A stretch of DNA of 64,000 nucleotides from Halalkalicoccus tibetensis (GTDB taxonomy: Archaea; Halobacteriota; Halobacteria; Halobacteriales; Halalkalicoccaceae): NCBI RefSeq assembly GCF_037996645.1, contig NZ_JBBMXV010000001.1, forward strand, positions 787,138 through 851,137, written 5' to 3'. The notes beneath the pieces are model-generated. The model did no database searches, was not told the DNA's origin, and worked only from the letters and a program-made list of their open reading frames with translations. The stretch's first letter is position 1, and every line of letters begins with the position of its first letter. Made by a program: the position numbers and the translations under genes. This document shows positions 1-8,551 of the stretch, piece after piece.

Positions 1-376
1 CCATGCGCACCTCGAACTCGGGCCAGCGATCGCCCAGCACGTGCTCGTTCAGGTTCTCGCCGGTGCCGACGCCGAAGAAGAACCGGCCGTCGAGCATGTC
101 GGCGGTCGTCGCCGTCGCCTGGGCGAGGATCGCCGGGTGGATCCTGACGGTGGGACAGGTGACGCCGACGCCGACGTCGATCTCGTCAGTGGCCTGCGCG
201 ATCCCGCCCAGCACCGACCAGACGAACGGCGACTCGCCCTGCGCCTCGACCCACGGGTGGAAGTGATCGGAGATCGAGACGAACTCGAACCCGAGCTCCT
301 CGGCGCGGGCGGCGTTCTCGACGAGCGTGTTCGGGGGATGCTCCTCGCTTGATAGTGTGTAACCCAGTTCGACCAT
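1..376 (-). CDS. LLM-class F420-dependent oxidoreductase, N-terminal part (cut by window edge)
   Basis: The first 125 residues of a luciferase-like TIM-barrel protein run off the left end. The N-terminus reads MVELGYTLSSEEHPP, followed by a SDHFHPW block near residue 37 and FFGVGTGENLNEH near residue 103. This pattern fits the F420-dependent G6PDH-like subgroup of luciferase-like oxidoreductases, which move hydride between coenzyme F420 and an organic substrate in the cytoplasm. The substrate cannot be told from sequence. The ATG at 374-376 is chosen because the family starts within a few residues of the first strand. It is divergent from pyrB. The C-terminal half lies outside the window. Confidence 0.8.
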   Translation of the reverse strand, partial: MVELGYTLSSEEHPPNTLVENAARAEELGFEFVSISDHFHPWVEAQGESPFVWSVLGGIAQATDEIDVGVGVTCPTVRIHPAILAQATATTADMLDGRFFFGVGTGENLNEHVLGDRWPEFEVRM

Positions 377-446
377 CGTCCCGACTTCGGCTGGGGTGCT
401 GTTAAGCATGTACCCCGATCGTCGGCATATGTCGCGGGCCCCCAAC

Positions 447-459
447 CGCGGGATTGAAG
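447..459 (+). promoter_or_regulatory. putative TATA-like element of pyrB
   Basis: CGCGGGATTGAAG lies with its GATT about 32 nt before the pyrB ATG, where a leaderless haloarchaeal promoter is expected. The same 13-mer recurs at 14207-14219 at nearly the same distance from an ATG. The box is not the usual TTTAWA form, so the promoter role is inferred from position and recurrence. Confidence 0.4.
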
Positions 460-484
460 GCCTCCTGCGCCCCCCGTTGGTGTA

Positions 485-1381
485 ATGCGGCATGACCACG
501 TGCTCACCGCAAAACAGTTCTCGCGCGCGGATATCGAGGCGGTGCTCGACCGCGCGGCCGACTTCGATCGCCCGACGGGCGACACCCGCCACACCGACTC
601 GCTGCTCGGGCTGCTGTTCTTCGAGCCCAGCACCCGCACCAAGATGAGCTTCGAGGCGGCGATCAAGCGCCTCGGCGGCGACGTCCTCGACATGGGGTCG
701 GTCGACTCCTCCTCGGTGACGAAGGGCGAGAGCCTCGCCGACACGGTCCGGGTGATCGAGGGGTACGCCGACGCGTTGGTGCTTCGCCATCCCCAACAGG
801 GTGCGGCGAAGATGGCCAGCGAGTTCGTCGACGTCCCCGTGATCAACGCGGGCGACGGCGCGGGCCACCACCCGACCCAGACGCTGCTCGACCTCTACTC
901 CATCCGGGAGAACGCGGGCCTCGACGATCTCACCATCGGGATCATGGGCGATCTAAAGTACGGCCGGACGGTCCACTCGCTGGCCCAGGCACTGACGAAC
1001 TTCGACGCCACACAGCACTTCGTCAGCCCCGAGAGCCTGGCGCTGCCCCCGGAGGTGCGCTACGACCTCGACGAAGCGGGCGCGGCGGTCGAGGAACACA
1101 CCGAGCTCGCGGGCGTCCTGCCGGAGCTCGACGTGCTCTACGTCACCCGGATCCAACGGGAACGGTTCCCCGACGAGAACGAGTACCGCGCGGTCGCGAG
1201 CGCGTACGGGATCGACCGCTCGATGCTCGAGGACGCGAAGGACGACCTCTCGGTCATGCACCCGCTCCCGCGGGTCGACGAGATCGACCCCGCGATCGAC
1301 GACACCGACCACGCGACGTACTTCGATCAGGCACACAACGGCGTCCCCGTGCGAATGGCGCTGCTCGACTCGCTACTATGA
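485..1381 (+). CDS. pyrB: aspartate carbamoyltransferase, catalytic subunit
   Basis: Condenses carbamoyl phosphate with aspartate, the committed step of pyrimidine synthesis. At 298 residues it has normal catalytic-subunit length. The carbamoyl-phosphate motif STRT is at residues 49-52 inside [17 protein letters not shown] is at 129-132, and HPLPRVDEI is near residue 259. The stop overlaps the start of pyrI by 4 nt (ATGA), so the catalytic and regulatory chains are translationally coupled and should form the PyrB/PyrI holoenzyme. Start: the ATG at 485 follows a promoter-like element by about 30 nt. Confidence 0.97.
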   Translation: MRHDHVLTAKQFSRADIEAVLDRAADFDRPTGDTRHTDSLLGLLFFEPSTRTKMSFEAAIKRLGGDVLDMGSVDSSSVTKGESLADTVRVIEGYADALVLRHPQQGAAKMASEFVDVPVINAGDGAGHHPTQTLLDLYSIRENAGLDDLTIGIMGDLKYGRTVHSLAQALTNFDATQHFVSPESLALPPEVRYDLDEAGAAVEEHTELAGVLPELDVLYVTRIQRERFPDENEYRAVASAYGIDRSMLEDAKDDLSVMHPLPRVDEIDPAIDDTDHATYFDQAHNGVPVRMALLDSLL

Positions 1382-1842
1382 CCCAGGACCACGAACTCCG
1401 CGTCGGCAAAATCCGGAACGGAACCGTCATCGATCACGTGACCGGCGGCCAGGCACTGACCGTACTGGCGATCCTCGACATCGACGGCTCGGGCGGCGAG
1501 GAGATCTCCGTCGGGATGAACGTCCCTTCCGATCGACTGGGCCGCAAGGACATCGTCAAGGTCGAGGGCCGGGAGCTGAGCCAGGAGGAGGTCGACGTCC
1601 TCTCGCTGGTCGCGCCCGACGCGACGATCAACATCGTCCGGGAGTACGAGGTGATCGAGAAACACCGCGTCGAGCGCCCCGAGGAGGTCGTCGGCGTGCT
1701 CACCTGCCCCAACGCCAACTGCATCACGACCGCGCGCGAGCCCGTCGACTCGCGCTTTTCGGTCCTCGAGGACGGCGTCCGGTGTGACTACTGCGGGACG
1801 CTGATCCGCGAGGAGTTCGCCGACCACATCGGCGTCGAATAA
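1378..1842 (+). CDS. pyrI: aspartate carbamoyltransferase, regulatory subunit
   Basis: A 154-residue regulatory chain. The N-terminal allosteric domain that binds nucleotides covers about residues 1-100. The C-terminal zinc domain has four cysteines at 110, 115, 136 and 139 (TCPNANC and CDYC), which hold the zinc that contacts PyrB. The ATG overlaps the pyrB stop, giving a two-gene operon. Nothing unusual is seen. Feedback control by CTP is known for the family but is not proven here. Confidence 0.96.
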   Translation: MTQDHELRVGKIRNGTVIDHVTGGQALTVLAILDIDGSGGEEISVGMNVPSDRLGRKDIVKVEGRELSQEEVDVLSLVAPDATINIVREYEVIEKHRVERPEEVVGVLTCPNANCITTAREPVDSRFSVLEDGVRCDYCGTLIREEFADHIGVE

Positions 1843-1849
1843 CCCCGGG

Positions 1850-2094
1850 TCAGCGGACGATCCCGGCACCGGCGACCGACGCGCGACCGCCTCCGCGACG
1901 TCAGCAGAAGGCGGTGCGTTCTGCTTGACTCGAAAACCCACTGGATTTCGAACGCTCCCCAGCAGTACCCGCGCCGCGCCCGTCCGGCCGTGGCTGCCGA
2001 TCACGATCGCGTCGAAGCCGCCCTCCTCTGCCGTCTCGATGATCTCCCGGGCCGGCTGGCCGACCACGACCCGCGTCTCGACGACGCCGTCCAT
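1850..2094 (-). pseudogene. universal stress protein remnant, 5'-truncated, interrupted and frameshifted
   Basis: Only the C-terminal third of a UspA-type protein survives: VVVGQPAREIIETAEEGGFDAIVIGSHGRTG, then LLGSV, then VAEAVARRSPVP. The nucleotide-binding GSHGRTG motif is intact. The upstream two thirds are absent; a different small gene begins about 15 nt further up. A 54-nt insertion splits LLGS from VAEAV. After SPVP the family normally ends in a V-x-V-R tail. Here that tail (I-V-R-stop, stop at 1850) is reached only by changing frame, which fits a 1-nt deletion in GTG. Three independent lesions argue for a decayed gene, not a sequencing error. An intact paralogue lies at 7707-8144. 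Confidence 0.8.
1900..1953 (-). repeat. 54-nt hairpin-bearing insertion inside the usp remnant
   Basis: This segment separates LLGS from VAEAVARRSPVP, which are contiguous in Usp proteins. It carries two inverted repeats on the + strand: AGCAGAA...TTCTGCT (1902-1925) and TCGAAA...TTTCGA (1930-1951). The ends share a short CGTY repeat. Its length is a multiple of three, like the insertions in adk and purL, but the sequence resemblance to them is weak. Confidence 0.55.
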
Positions 2095-2109
2095 GGGAAC
2101 GGCCGGCTC

Positions 2110-2337
2110 TCATTCGATCAGCGGCAGGACGACGCCGAAGACGATCGGCGAGCAGAGCGCGAGCCCGATCCCGCCGAACTCCATCAGCGCGAAGAGCGTC
2201 AGTTCCCACTCGGGCAGCGGCCCGAACAGCGCCGGGCCGACCGCGTGGCCGAGGATCCCGAGCGCGAACAGCGCCACGCCCAACAGGAACCCCCTGCGTG
2301 CGTAGCGGGCGTACGCCAGCCGTTGGTGCTGAACCAT
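2110..2337 (-). CDS. small two-helix membrane protein
   Basis: A 75-residue protein with a basic N-terminus (MVQHQRLAYARYARRG) and two hydrophobic segments, about residues 17-37 and 48-73, ending FGVVLPLIE. The organisation matches a family of short haloarchaeal membrane proteins of unknown function. The ATG at 2335-2337 is the only one that leaves the basic leader before the first helix. It stops just before the decayed usp gene. No function is proposed. Confidence 0.72.
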   Translation of the reverse strand: MVQHQRLAYARYARRGFLLGVALFALGILGHAVGPALFGPLPEWELTLFALMEFGGIGLALCSPIVFGVVLPLIE

Positions 2338-2421
2338 ACCGGGTGCAGGAACATCGCGATCAAAACGCTGTCGGCCGCCCGACGTAGCAACGCACTTACG
2401 CCCCGCGCCGATACTGCACCC

Positions 2422-3252
2422 ATGTTCGGGGTCGTCACGCGCAATGAGGAGGAGTGTAGCTGGCCCGAGTTCGATCTCGCCTTCTACGAGTCGAAGGACG
2501 TCAGCGGGCGCTCCGCGGAGCCGATCCCCGAGGCGGTCAACATGATCTCCTGTTTCGGGGACAACGCCGCCGCCGAGAGCTCGCCCGAGCTCGTTCCCCG
2601 GAACCGCGAGGGCGAGCTCGCGACCCGCGAGCGACCCTACTTCGACTGGTCGTATATCTGCCCGACCCACGAGGGCTACCGCGAGGGTCTGTTGGAGATG
2701 GTGAGCGACGCCGCAGACGCCAACGGCGACGTCCGCCTCGACGACGTCGGCTTTCCCCGTCAGGAGTACTGCTTCTGTGAGCGCTGTAACGCCCGCTTCG
2801 AGGAGAGCGAGTTCGAGGACCGCTTCGCGTGGCGCGCCTCCGTCATCACGGCGTTCCTCGCCGACGCCGCAGAGCGGATCCCCGGCAAGACCTATCTCAC
2901 CCTCTATCCCGACCCGTATCCGGGCCACCTCTACGAGCGCGCCGGCCTCGACGTCGAGGCCATCGAGCCCCACGTCGACGAGTTCGTGGTTCCCCTCTAC
3001 GACATGGCCTACTCGACGACCTACTGGCTCGAGACGATCGCGAGCGGCTTCGAGAGCCTGCTCTCGACGCCCTTCAGCGTCGAGCTCTACGCTGTCGACG
3101 TCGACGTCGACAGCCTCATCGCGGCCGCCGAGGTCGCCGATCACTACGGAGAGGACGTGTTCTTCGGCTACGACGCCGCCAACGCACAGGCCGCCCTCAG
3201 GCGGATGCGCGCGGACGCGCGCGAGGGCAAGAGCTACGGTCCCGACCAGTAG
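2422..3252 (+). CDS. conserved haloarchaeal protein of unknown function
   Basis: A 276-residue acidic, soluble protein starting MFGVVTRNEEECSW. Three cysteine sites stand out: one near residue 13, an ICPTH near residue 80, and a CFCERC cluster near residue 117 that could bind metal. Segments such as YLTLYPDPYPGHLYERAGLD and the alternating helix-strand pattern suggest a TIM-barrel or hydrolase-like fold, but I cannot name a catalytic set. The start is the ATG at 2422; much longer upstream reading in this frame is antisense to the neighbouring small gene. It is convergent with the NUDIX gene, 3 nt apart. Confidence 0.75.
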   Translation: MFGVVTRNEEECSWPEFDLAFYESKDVSGRSAEPIPEAVNMISCFGDNAAAESSPELVPRNREGELATRERPYFDWSYICPTHEGYREGLLEMVSDAADANGDVRLDDVGFPRQEYCFCERCNARFEESEFEDRFAWRASVITAFLADAAERIPGKTYLTLYPDPYPGHLYERAGLDVEAIEPHVDEFVVPLYDMAYSTTYWLETIASGFESLLSTPFSVELYAVDVDVDSLIAAAEVADHYGEDVFFGYDAANAQAALRRMRADAREGKSYGPDQ

Positions 3253-3255
3253 CTC

Positions 3256-3819
3256 TCAGAACCCGAGTTCGCGCTGGCGCCACGCGAGCAGGTCCTCGCG
3301 GTCCCGGGTGTCCTCGGGGAGCTCCGAGAACCACCGCGCGTCGGAGATCTCGCCGTCCGGGTCGGCGATGTAGGTTTCCGTCGAGAGCGCGCGGGCGGCG
3401 AAGATCGGGATCACGCCCCACGTCTCGTACTCCCCACAGCGGATCGTGACCTGCGTGAGGATGCCCAGCCCCTCGTAGTCGGCCTCGACGCCGGCCTCCT
3501 CGGCGAGCTCGCGGACCGCGGCCCGCTCGAACCCCTCGTCGGGATCGACCTCGCCGCCGGGCAGCACCCAGAGGTCGACGCCCTCGTGGCGCACGAGCAG
3601 GAGCTCGCCGGAGGGCCGGTAGACGATCGTGTGGGCGCCGTAGGGCGCGCCCGACTGGCGGACGCGCTCGATCAGGGTCCGAAAGCGCGAGCGCGAGACC
3701 CGTCGGCTGTGGTCGATCCGGAGAAACGAGTCGTGGCGTTCCCGGAGGCGCTGGTAGGCCTGCTCGGCGCGCTGGCTCGCCTCGCTCGCGCGGAACCACA
3801 GCTCGTCGATCGTCGTCAT
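3256..3819 (-). CDS. NUDIX hydrolase
   Basis: 187 residues. The NUDIX box spans residues 89-111, with GGEVDPDEGFE followed by AAVRELAEEAGV, matching G-x5-E-x7-R-E-U-x-E-E-x-G-U. It therefore should hydrolyse a nucleoside diphosphate linked to another group, using Mg or Mn. The N-terminal 60 residues form a helical extension (MTTIDELWFRASEASQRAEQ) common in haloarchaeal members. The substrate is not predictable. The ATG at 3819 precedes the helical extension. The downstream gene converges from the other strand. Confidence 0.88.
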   Translation of the reverse strand: MTTIDELWFRASEASQRAEQAYQRLRERHDSFLRIDHSRRVSRSRFRTLIERVRQSGAPYGAHTIVYRPSGELLLVRHEGVDLWVLPGGEVDPDEGFERAAVRELAEEAGVEADYEGLGILTQVTIRCGEYETWGVIPIFAARALSTETYIADPDGEISDARWFSELPEDTRDREDLLAWRQRELGF

Positions 3820-3944
3820 CAGCCACCTCCCGGGTCCGTCGCGGGGTCGAGTTCGTGCATGGTTCCCGAAAGGGCTCGAACCGGCAATAACGCTTTGCCG
3901 ACCGAACCACGCTGCTTTTACCGAACCGGGAGCTACCGGTAGGT

Positions 3945-4139
3945 ATGAGCTTCGACGAGGACGACCGCGTCGTGCTGTCGGACGAGCACAGCGAGTTCGA
4001 CGGCCAGGAGGGACGGGTGACCCAGGTGATGGAGAACATGTTCGGCGACGCCACCTACACGGTGAGCTTCGAGGACGGCCAGGAGACGGGCATCCCCGAG
4101 GACGACCTCTCGTCCGCCGACGCCGACGCGGACGAGTAA
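3945..4139 (+). CDS. small acidic protein, possible SH3-like fold
   Basis: 64 residues beginning MSFDEDDRVVLSDEHSEFDG. The pattern of short strands with GREGRV-like and YTVSFEDGQE segments resembles small SH3/KOW-like beta barrels that bind nucleic acid or protein, followed by an acidic tail. Only 6 nt separate it from the RNA-binding gene downstream, so they are probably co-transcribed. The function is unknown; the fold idea is inference. Confidence 0.7.
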   Translation: MSFDEDDRVVLSDEHSEFDGQEGRVTQVMENMFGDATYTVSFEDGQETGIPEDDLSSADADADE

Positions 4140-4145
4140 CGCGCG

Positions 4146-4562
4146 ATGGCCGCCGTCCCGCTGCACTACGTCGACCTCCGGGCGTTCTGTTATGCGACCG
4201 AGGACGAAAAGCGGGTCGAGGACGCCCTCAGGACCTACCTCCCCGAGGAGGCCGAGGTCGAGCGCATCGAGAACGAGGGTCACCACGGCGATCGCATCCT
4301 CGTGTTCTCGGCGCGCGTCGAGAACGCCGACGGGATCCGCCACGTCCTCGATCAGTTGCGGGGCTCGGCGGACCTCGATCGGGTGCGCGACCAGCTCGAC
4401 GACCGCGTGACCGAGAACTGCGAGCTGTTCCTCTATCTCGACAAGCAGGCCGCCTTCGGCGGCGAGGCCCGGCTCGGCGAGGGGATCACCCTCCGGGCGA
4501 AGGTCGAGGCCTACCCCGCGAAGAAGGAGTCGGCCGTCGAGAACGTTCGCGAGATACTGTAG
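4146..4562 (+). CDS. RNA-binding protein, exosome-associated family (COG1325 type)
   Basis: 138 residues with the opening HYVDLRAFCYATEDEKRVEDALRTYLP typical of the archaeal family annotated as RNA-binding or exosome subunit. It then has a ferredoxin-like alternation and a conserved LFLYLDKQAAFGGEARLG block near residue 95. It likely binds RNA during processing or decay; direct exosome membership is inferred from the family name. It is coupled to the small upstream gene at 3945 by a 6-nt gap. Confidence 0.82.
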   Translation: MAAVPLHYVDLRAFCYATEDEKRVEDALRTYLPEEAEVERIENEGHHGDRILVFSARVENADGIRHVLDQLRGSADLDRVRDQLDDRVTENCELFLYLDKQAAFGGEARLGEGITLRAKVEAYPAKKESAVENVREIL

Positions 4563-4623
4563 CTCCGACGCCGCGTTGCCGTCCCCCGAACGTATATGAA
4601 CCACTCCCGAGTGGGGGGCGTGT

Positions 4624-6000
4624 ATGTCGGGGAAAGAAACGACCGAGCGCGGGCTGGTGAAGGCGCTTACCCAGCGCGACCTGTTCGTACTCGCGTTCGG
4701 CGCGATGATCGGCTGGGGATGGATCATCCTCTCGGGACAGTGGATCGACGAGGGCGGGCCCGTCGGGGCGATCTCGGCGTTCGTCATCGGGGGGACGCTG
4801 GTGATCTTCGTCGCGGTGCTCTACGGCGAGCTCGCCTCGGCGATGCCCTTCGTCGGCGGCGAGCACGTCTACAGCCACCGGGCGCTCGGTCCGTTGGGAT
4901 CGTTCGTCTGTACATGGGCGATCGCCTTCGGCTACGTCAGCGTCGTCGCCTTCGAGGCCGTCGCGCTGCCCTCGGCGCTCGCATACGTGATCCCCGGATT
5001 CAACGCGATCGAGCTCTGGTCGATCGCCGGCGAACCGGTCTATGGGACGTGGGTGCTGGCCGGCGTGATCGGTGCGGCCGCGATGACCGCCGTCAACTAC
5101 GTCGGGATCCGTCCGGCCGCCCAGTTCCAGGCGATCGTCACGCTCGTCATCGCGCTCGCGGGGGTCGTCCTCGTCATCGGCGCGATCACCGGCGGTCAGC
5201 CGTCGCCCGATCCGCCCGTGATCGCCGGGGCCGCGGGGATCTTCGGGGTCGTGCTCGCGACGCCGTTCATGTTCGTCGGCTTCGACGTGATCCCGCAGGC
5301 CGCCGAGGAGGCCGACGTCCCGACACGGTCGCTCGGGACGATCACGGTCCTCGCCGTCGCGATGGCGACGCTGTTCTACATCGCCGTGATCTGGGGCTCC
5401 AGCCGGGCGCTGCCCGGCGCCCAGCTGGTCGAGAGCCCGCTGCCCGCCGCGGCGGCCATGGAGACGCTGTTCGACAGCGTGACCCTCGGACAGGTCATGG
5501 CCATCGCCGGGATCGCCGGCATTCTCACCAGCTGGAACGCCTTCATCATCGGCGGCAGCCGCGCGATCTTCGCGATGGCCCAGTCCGACATGCTTCCCGC
5601 GTTCCTCGCGAAGACCCACCCCGAGTACAACACGCCCCACAACGCGATCCTGCTGATCGGTGCCTCCTCGGTGCTCGCGCCGCTGTTCGGCGAGCAGATG
5701 CTCGGCTGGATCGTCAACGCCGGTGGCCTCGGGATCGTGATCGCCTGGCTGCTCGTCTGCGTCTCCTTCCTCGTTCTCCGGCGGCGCGAACCCGGGATGG
5801 AGCGCCCCTTCAGGGTGCCCGCCGGCTACGCGACGGGCACGATCGCGCTCCTCCTGTCGGCCTTCTTCGTCTACCTCTACCTGCCCGGCGGGGCCTCGGC
5901 GCTCGTCTGGCCCTACGAGTGGCTGATGGTGATGCTGTGGGTGCTTCTGGGCGTCGGCCTGTTCGCGCTCTCGCCACGCGGGCGTGCGCTCGCCGGCTGA
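4624..6000 (+). CDS. APC-superfamily amino acid permease
   Basis: 458 residues with about 12 membrane helices. The first helix carries AFGAMIGWGWIILSGQW, the glycine-rich unwound substrate-binding segment of APC carriers, and SRAIFAMAQSDMLP near residue 320 is the conserved loop after helix 8. It should import an amino acid or related amine by proton or sodium symport. The specificity is not readable. It is transcribed alone, facing the TPP-enzyme gene tail to tail. Confidence 0.9.
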   Translation: MSGKETTERGLVKALTQRDLFVLAFGAMIGWGWIILSGQWIDEGGPVGAISAFVIGGTLVIFVAVLYGELASAMPFVGGEHVYSHRALGPLGSFVCTWAIAFGYVSVVAFEAVALPSALAYVIPGFNAIELWSIAGEPVYGTWVLAGVIGAAAMTAVNYVGIRPAAQFQAIVTLVIALAGVVLVIGAITGGQPSPDPPVIAGAAGIFGVVLATPFMFVGFDVIPQAAEEADVPTRSLGTITVLAVAMATLFYIAVIWGSSRALPGAQLVESPLPAAAAMETLFDSVTLGQVMAIAGIAGILTSWNAFIIGGSRAIFAMAQSDMLPAFLAKTHPEYNTPHNAILLIGASSVLAPLFGEQMLGWIVNAGGLGIVIAWLLVCVSFLVLRRREPGMERPFRVPAGYATGTIALLLSAFFVYLYLPGGASALVWPYEWLMVMLWVLLGVGLFALSPRGRALAG

Positions 6001-6015
6001 GTCGCCCGCTTTCCG

Positions 6016-7620
6016 CTATTCGAGACGGACCTCCACCAGCGCCATTCCCTCGGAGGGGACCACCTCCTCGAGAACCTCCTCTAGCTCGTCCCACGACCCG
6101 GGCCGGTAGCCATCGATCCCGAAGCTCTCGGCGAGCGCGACGAAATCGGGGTTCGAGAGTTCGGTGCCGAAGTGCTCGCTGAGGTGTTCGTCCTGTTTCT
6201 CGCTGATCAGCCCGTAGTCGTCGTCGTTGAACAGCAGGATCGTGTAATCGAGCCCCAGCCGCGTGGCCGTCTCGATCTCGGCGCCGTTCATCAGGAAGCC
6301 GCCGTCGCCGGTCGCCGCGACGACGTTCGACCCGCAGGCCAAGTCGGCCGCGAGCCCGCCGGGGACGGAGATTCCCATGCTCGCCAGGCCGTTGGAGACG
6401 ATGCAGGTGTTGGGCTCGTAGGTCGGGAACGCCTGGGCGATCGCCATCTTGTGGCTGCCGACGTCCGAGAGCAGCACGTCCTCGTCGGCCATCGCCTCGC
6501 GCAGGATCGGCAGCGTTCGGCGCACGCTGAAGGGCTCGTCGTCGGGCCGGCGCGTCGCGTTCTCGACGATCCGGTCGTGGACGTCGCTGCACCACGACTT
6601 CCCCGAGCGCGGGTCCACAGACTCGCCGATCGCGCGCAGGCTCGCGGGGATGTCCGCGACGATCTCGACCTCGGGGTTGTAGTGGCGATACACCTCGGCG
6701 GGCTCGTGGTCGAGGTGGATGATCGTCGTACCGATCTCGGGGTTCCAGCCCGCGGGGTCGTGCTCGGCGATGTCGTAGCCCACTGCGAGCACGCAGTCGG
6801 CGTCCTCGATGGCGTCGGCGGCCTCGCCGTCGGGCCCCGAATCGAGCGTCATCAGCGAGTGGGGCTCGCGATCGGAGATCGCACCCTTCCCCATGTAGGT
6901 GGCGACGACCGGTAGCCCCATCTTCTCGACGAGCTCGCGGAGCCGGTTCGCGCTCTCCGAACCCCGGCCCGCCCCCCGCGAGCGGGTGCGAACCGCGCCG
7001 TTGCCCGCGAGCACGATCGGGCGCTCGGCCCGTTCGAGCAGCGTCGCCGCCCGCTCGACCGAGTCGGGGTCGGGGTCGGGCCGACGTACCCGCTCGCGCG
7101 CGGGCAGCGGCGTGTCGGTCGTCTCCTCGGCGGCGACGTCCTCGGGAAACTCCAGATGTGTCGCTCCCGGTTTCTCGTGTTCGGCGAGCTTGAACGCCTT
7201 CCTGACCGATTCGGCGACGATCTCGGGCTCGCCGAGCTGGGTGTTCCACTTCACGATCGGCTCGAACATGTGAACGACGTCGAGCGCCTGGTGGCTCTCC
7301 TTGTGGAGCCGTTCGCGCCCGCCCTGGCCGGTGATCGCGACCAACGGCGACTTATCGAGATGGGCGTCGGCCACGCCCGTCATGAGGTTCGTCGCGCCCG
7401 GGCCGAGCGTCGAGAGGCAGACGCCGGCCTCGCCGGTCAGCCGGCCGTGGACGTCCGCCATGAACGCCGCGCCCTGCTCGTGGCGGGTCGGGACGAACCG
7501 GATATCGGAGTCCCGAAGCGAGAACAGCAGGTCCTCCAGTTCCTCACCCGGGACGCCGAAGACGTACTCGATGCCCTCGCTTTCGAGGCACTCGACCAGT
7601 AGATCCGAGGCTTTGACCAT
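6016..7620 (-). CDS. thiamine-diphosphate enzyme, acetolactate synthase large-subunit family
   Basis: 534 residues with the three TPP-enzyme domains. The catalytic glutamate is E48 in TRHEQGAAFMADVHGR; the central domain has AGNGAVR near residue 205; the metal/TPP motif GDGGFLMN is near residue 435, followed by ILLFND. This is the family that condenses two pyruvates to acetolactate, but no regulatory-subunit gene is adjacent, so a catabolic or 2-oxoacid decarboxylase role is possible. The ATG at 7618-7620 (MVKASDLLVECLE) fits the family start; the reading frame extends further upstream without homology. A GC-rich segment after NGAVR is longer than usual. Confidence 0.87.
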   Translation of the reverse strand: MVKASDLLVECLESEGIEYVFGVPGEELEDLLFSLRDSDIRFVPTRHEQGAAFMADVHGRLTGEAGVCLSTLGPGATNLMTGVADAHLDKSPLVAITGQGGRERLHKESHQALDVVHMFEPIVKWNTQLGEPEIVAESVRKAFKLAEHEKPGATHLEFPEDVAAEETTDTPLPARERVRRPDPDPDSVERAATLLERAERPIVLAGNGAVRTRSRGAGRGSESANRLRELVEKMGLPVVATYMGKGAISDREPHSLMTLDSGPDGEAADAIEDADCVLAVGYDIAEHDPAGWNPEIGTTIIHLDHEPAEVYRHYNPEVEIVADIPASLRAIGESVDPRSGKSWCSDVHDRIVENATRRPDDEPFSVRRTLPILREAMADEDVLLSDVGSHKMAIAQAFPTYEPNTCIVSNGLASMGISVPGGLAADLACGSNVVAATGDGGFLMNGAEIETATRLGLDYTILLFNDDDYGLISEKQDEHLSEHFGTELSNPDFVALAESFGIDGYRPGSWDELEEVLEEVVPSEGMALVEVRLE

Positions 7621-7706
7621 ACCACCTCGACGGGAGCGAGTCCCATGACTGCGTCGCCGATCGGTTCGGGGGAGGGTAGAAGTGGCCGGGGGTCGAACGC
7701 CCGCGT

Positions 7707-8144
7707 ATGTACGACAGCGTGCTGATCCCGACCGACGGCAGCGAGATGATCGACACCACGCTCGAACACGGCCTGCGGATCGCACGGGACCACGGCGCGA
7801 CGGTCCACGCGCTCTACGTCGTCGATTCCCGTGTGGCTCGCGCCGCCGAGGACGCCCGCGAGTCCGTCGAGGAGTCGTTGCGCGCCGAGGGCGAGGAGGC
7901 GATCGATCACGTCGTCGCGCGCGCCGAGGAGGAGGGCCTCGAGGCGGTCGGCGAGGTCCGATCGGGCACGCCCCAGAAGGAGATCGTCGAGTACGCCGAG
8001 GAGGCGGGGATCGGTCTGATCGCGATCGGCACCCACGGCAAGAGCCCCCGCGAGAAGCTGCTCTCGATGGGTAGCGTCACCGAGCGGGTCGTCGACAACG
8101 CCCCCGTTCCCGTGCTGGTCGTGCGCGACCCCGATCAGCCGTAG
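7707..8144 (+). CDS. universal stress protein, UspA family
   Basis: 145 residues of one complete Usp domain: MYDSVLIPTDGSEMID at the N-terminus, IGTHGKSPREKLLSMGSVTERVV (the G-2x-G-9x-G-S/T ATP motif) near residue 110, and ending PVPVLVVRDPD. It is likely an ATP-binding stress protein in the cytosol. The C-terminus shows what the decayed copy at 1850-2094 has lost. The last 10 nt overlap the end of the opposite-strand lipoprotein gene. Confidence 0.92.
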   Translation: MYDSVLIPTDGSEMIDTTLEHGLRIARDHGATVHALYVVDSRVARAAEDARESVEESLRAEGEEAIDHVVARAEEEGLEAVGEVRSGTPQKEIVEYAEEAGIGLIAIGTHGKSPREKLLSMGSVTERVVDNAPVPVLVVRDPDQP

Positions 8145-8524
8145 CCGCGCTCGAGTGCGATCGTCATCTCGACGTCCTCGCCCTCTATCGAGACCGGTTC
8201 GTCGACGTTCGTGTACTCCTGGCTCTCGACCAACACGACGTACTCGCCGTCCTCGAGCTCGAAGGAGACGATCCCGTCGCTCTCGGGAACCTGCGCGTCG
8301 GCCTGCGGGACGAACTGTTCGGACTCGACCGAGACCGACGCCTCCGTGGCCGGGTCGCCCGATTCCGCGTCCTCGAGGAATACCGTCAGCGTGTGCTCCT
8401 CCTCCTCGTCCTCCAGCGGCCCGGAACCCGAGATCAGGTCCGAACAGCCCGCCGTCGCCGCCATCGCCCCGACCGCACCGACGCGGAGCAGCCCCCGTCT
8501 ACTGAGTCCTCGCCCGTCGCACAT
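8135..8524 (-). CDS. Tat-exported lipoprotein with carboxypeptidase-regulatory-like domain
   Basis: 129 residues. The N-terminus MCDGRGLSRRGLLRVGAVG has a twin-arginine motif, a hydrophobic stretch and the lipobox ATAGC (C27), so it should be exported folded by Tat and lipid-anchored outside the cell. After an acidic linker, about residues 42-125 (HTLTVFLEDAESGDPATEASVSV) resemble a beta-sandwich of the carboxypeptidase-regulatory or PEGA kind. No enzymatic residues are seen. The role is unknown. Confidence 0.8.
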   Translation of the reverse strand: MCDGRGLSRRGLLRVGAVGAMAATAGCSDLISGSGPLEDEEEEHTLTVFLEDAESGDPATEASVSVESEQFVPQADAQVPESDGIVSFELEDGEYVVLVESQEYTNVDEPVSIEGEDVEMTIALERGYG

Positions 8525-8551
8525 TGGCGTCGTCTTTCTCGCCCGCCCCCT

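Noticed and set aside
6944..6995. 8-bp inverted repeat (CGGTTCGC / GCGAACCG) with an Arg/Gly-rich segment in the acetolactate-synthase-type gene, similar in span to the adk and purL elements
   Set aside because: The extra length compared with relatives is only about nine residues by memory, there are no clear flanking repeats, and it lacks a 3-nt-loop hairpin, so it is not counted as an insertion.
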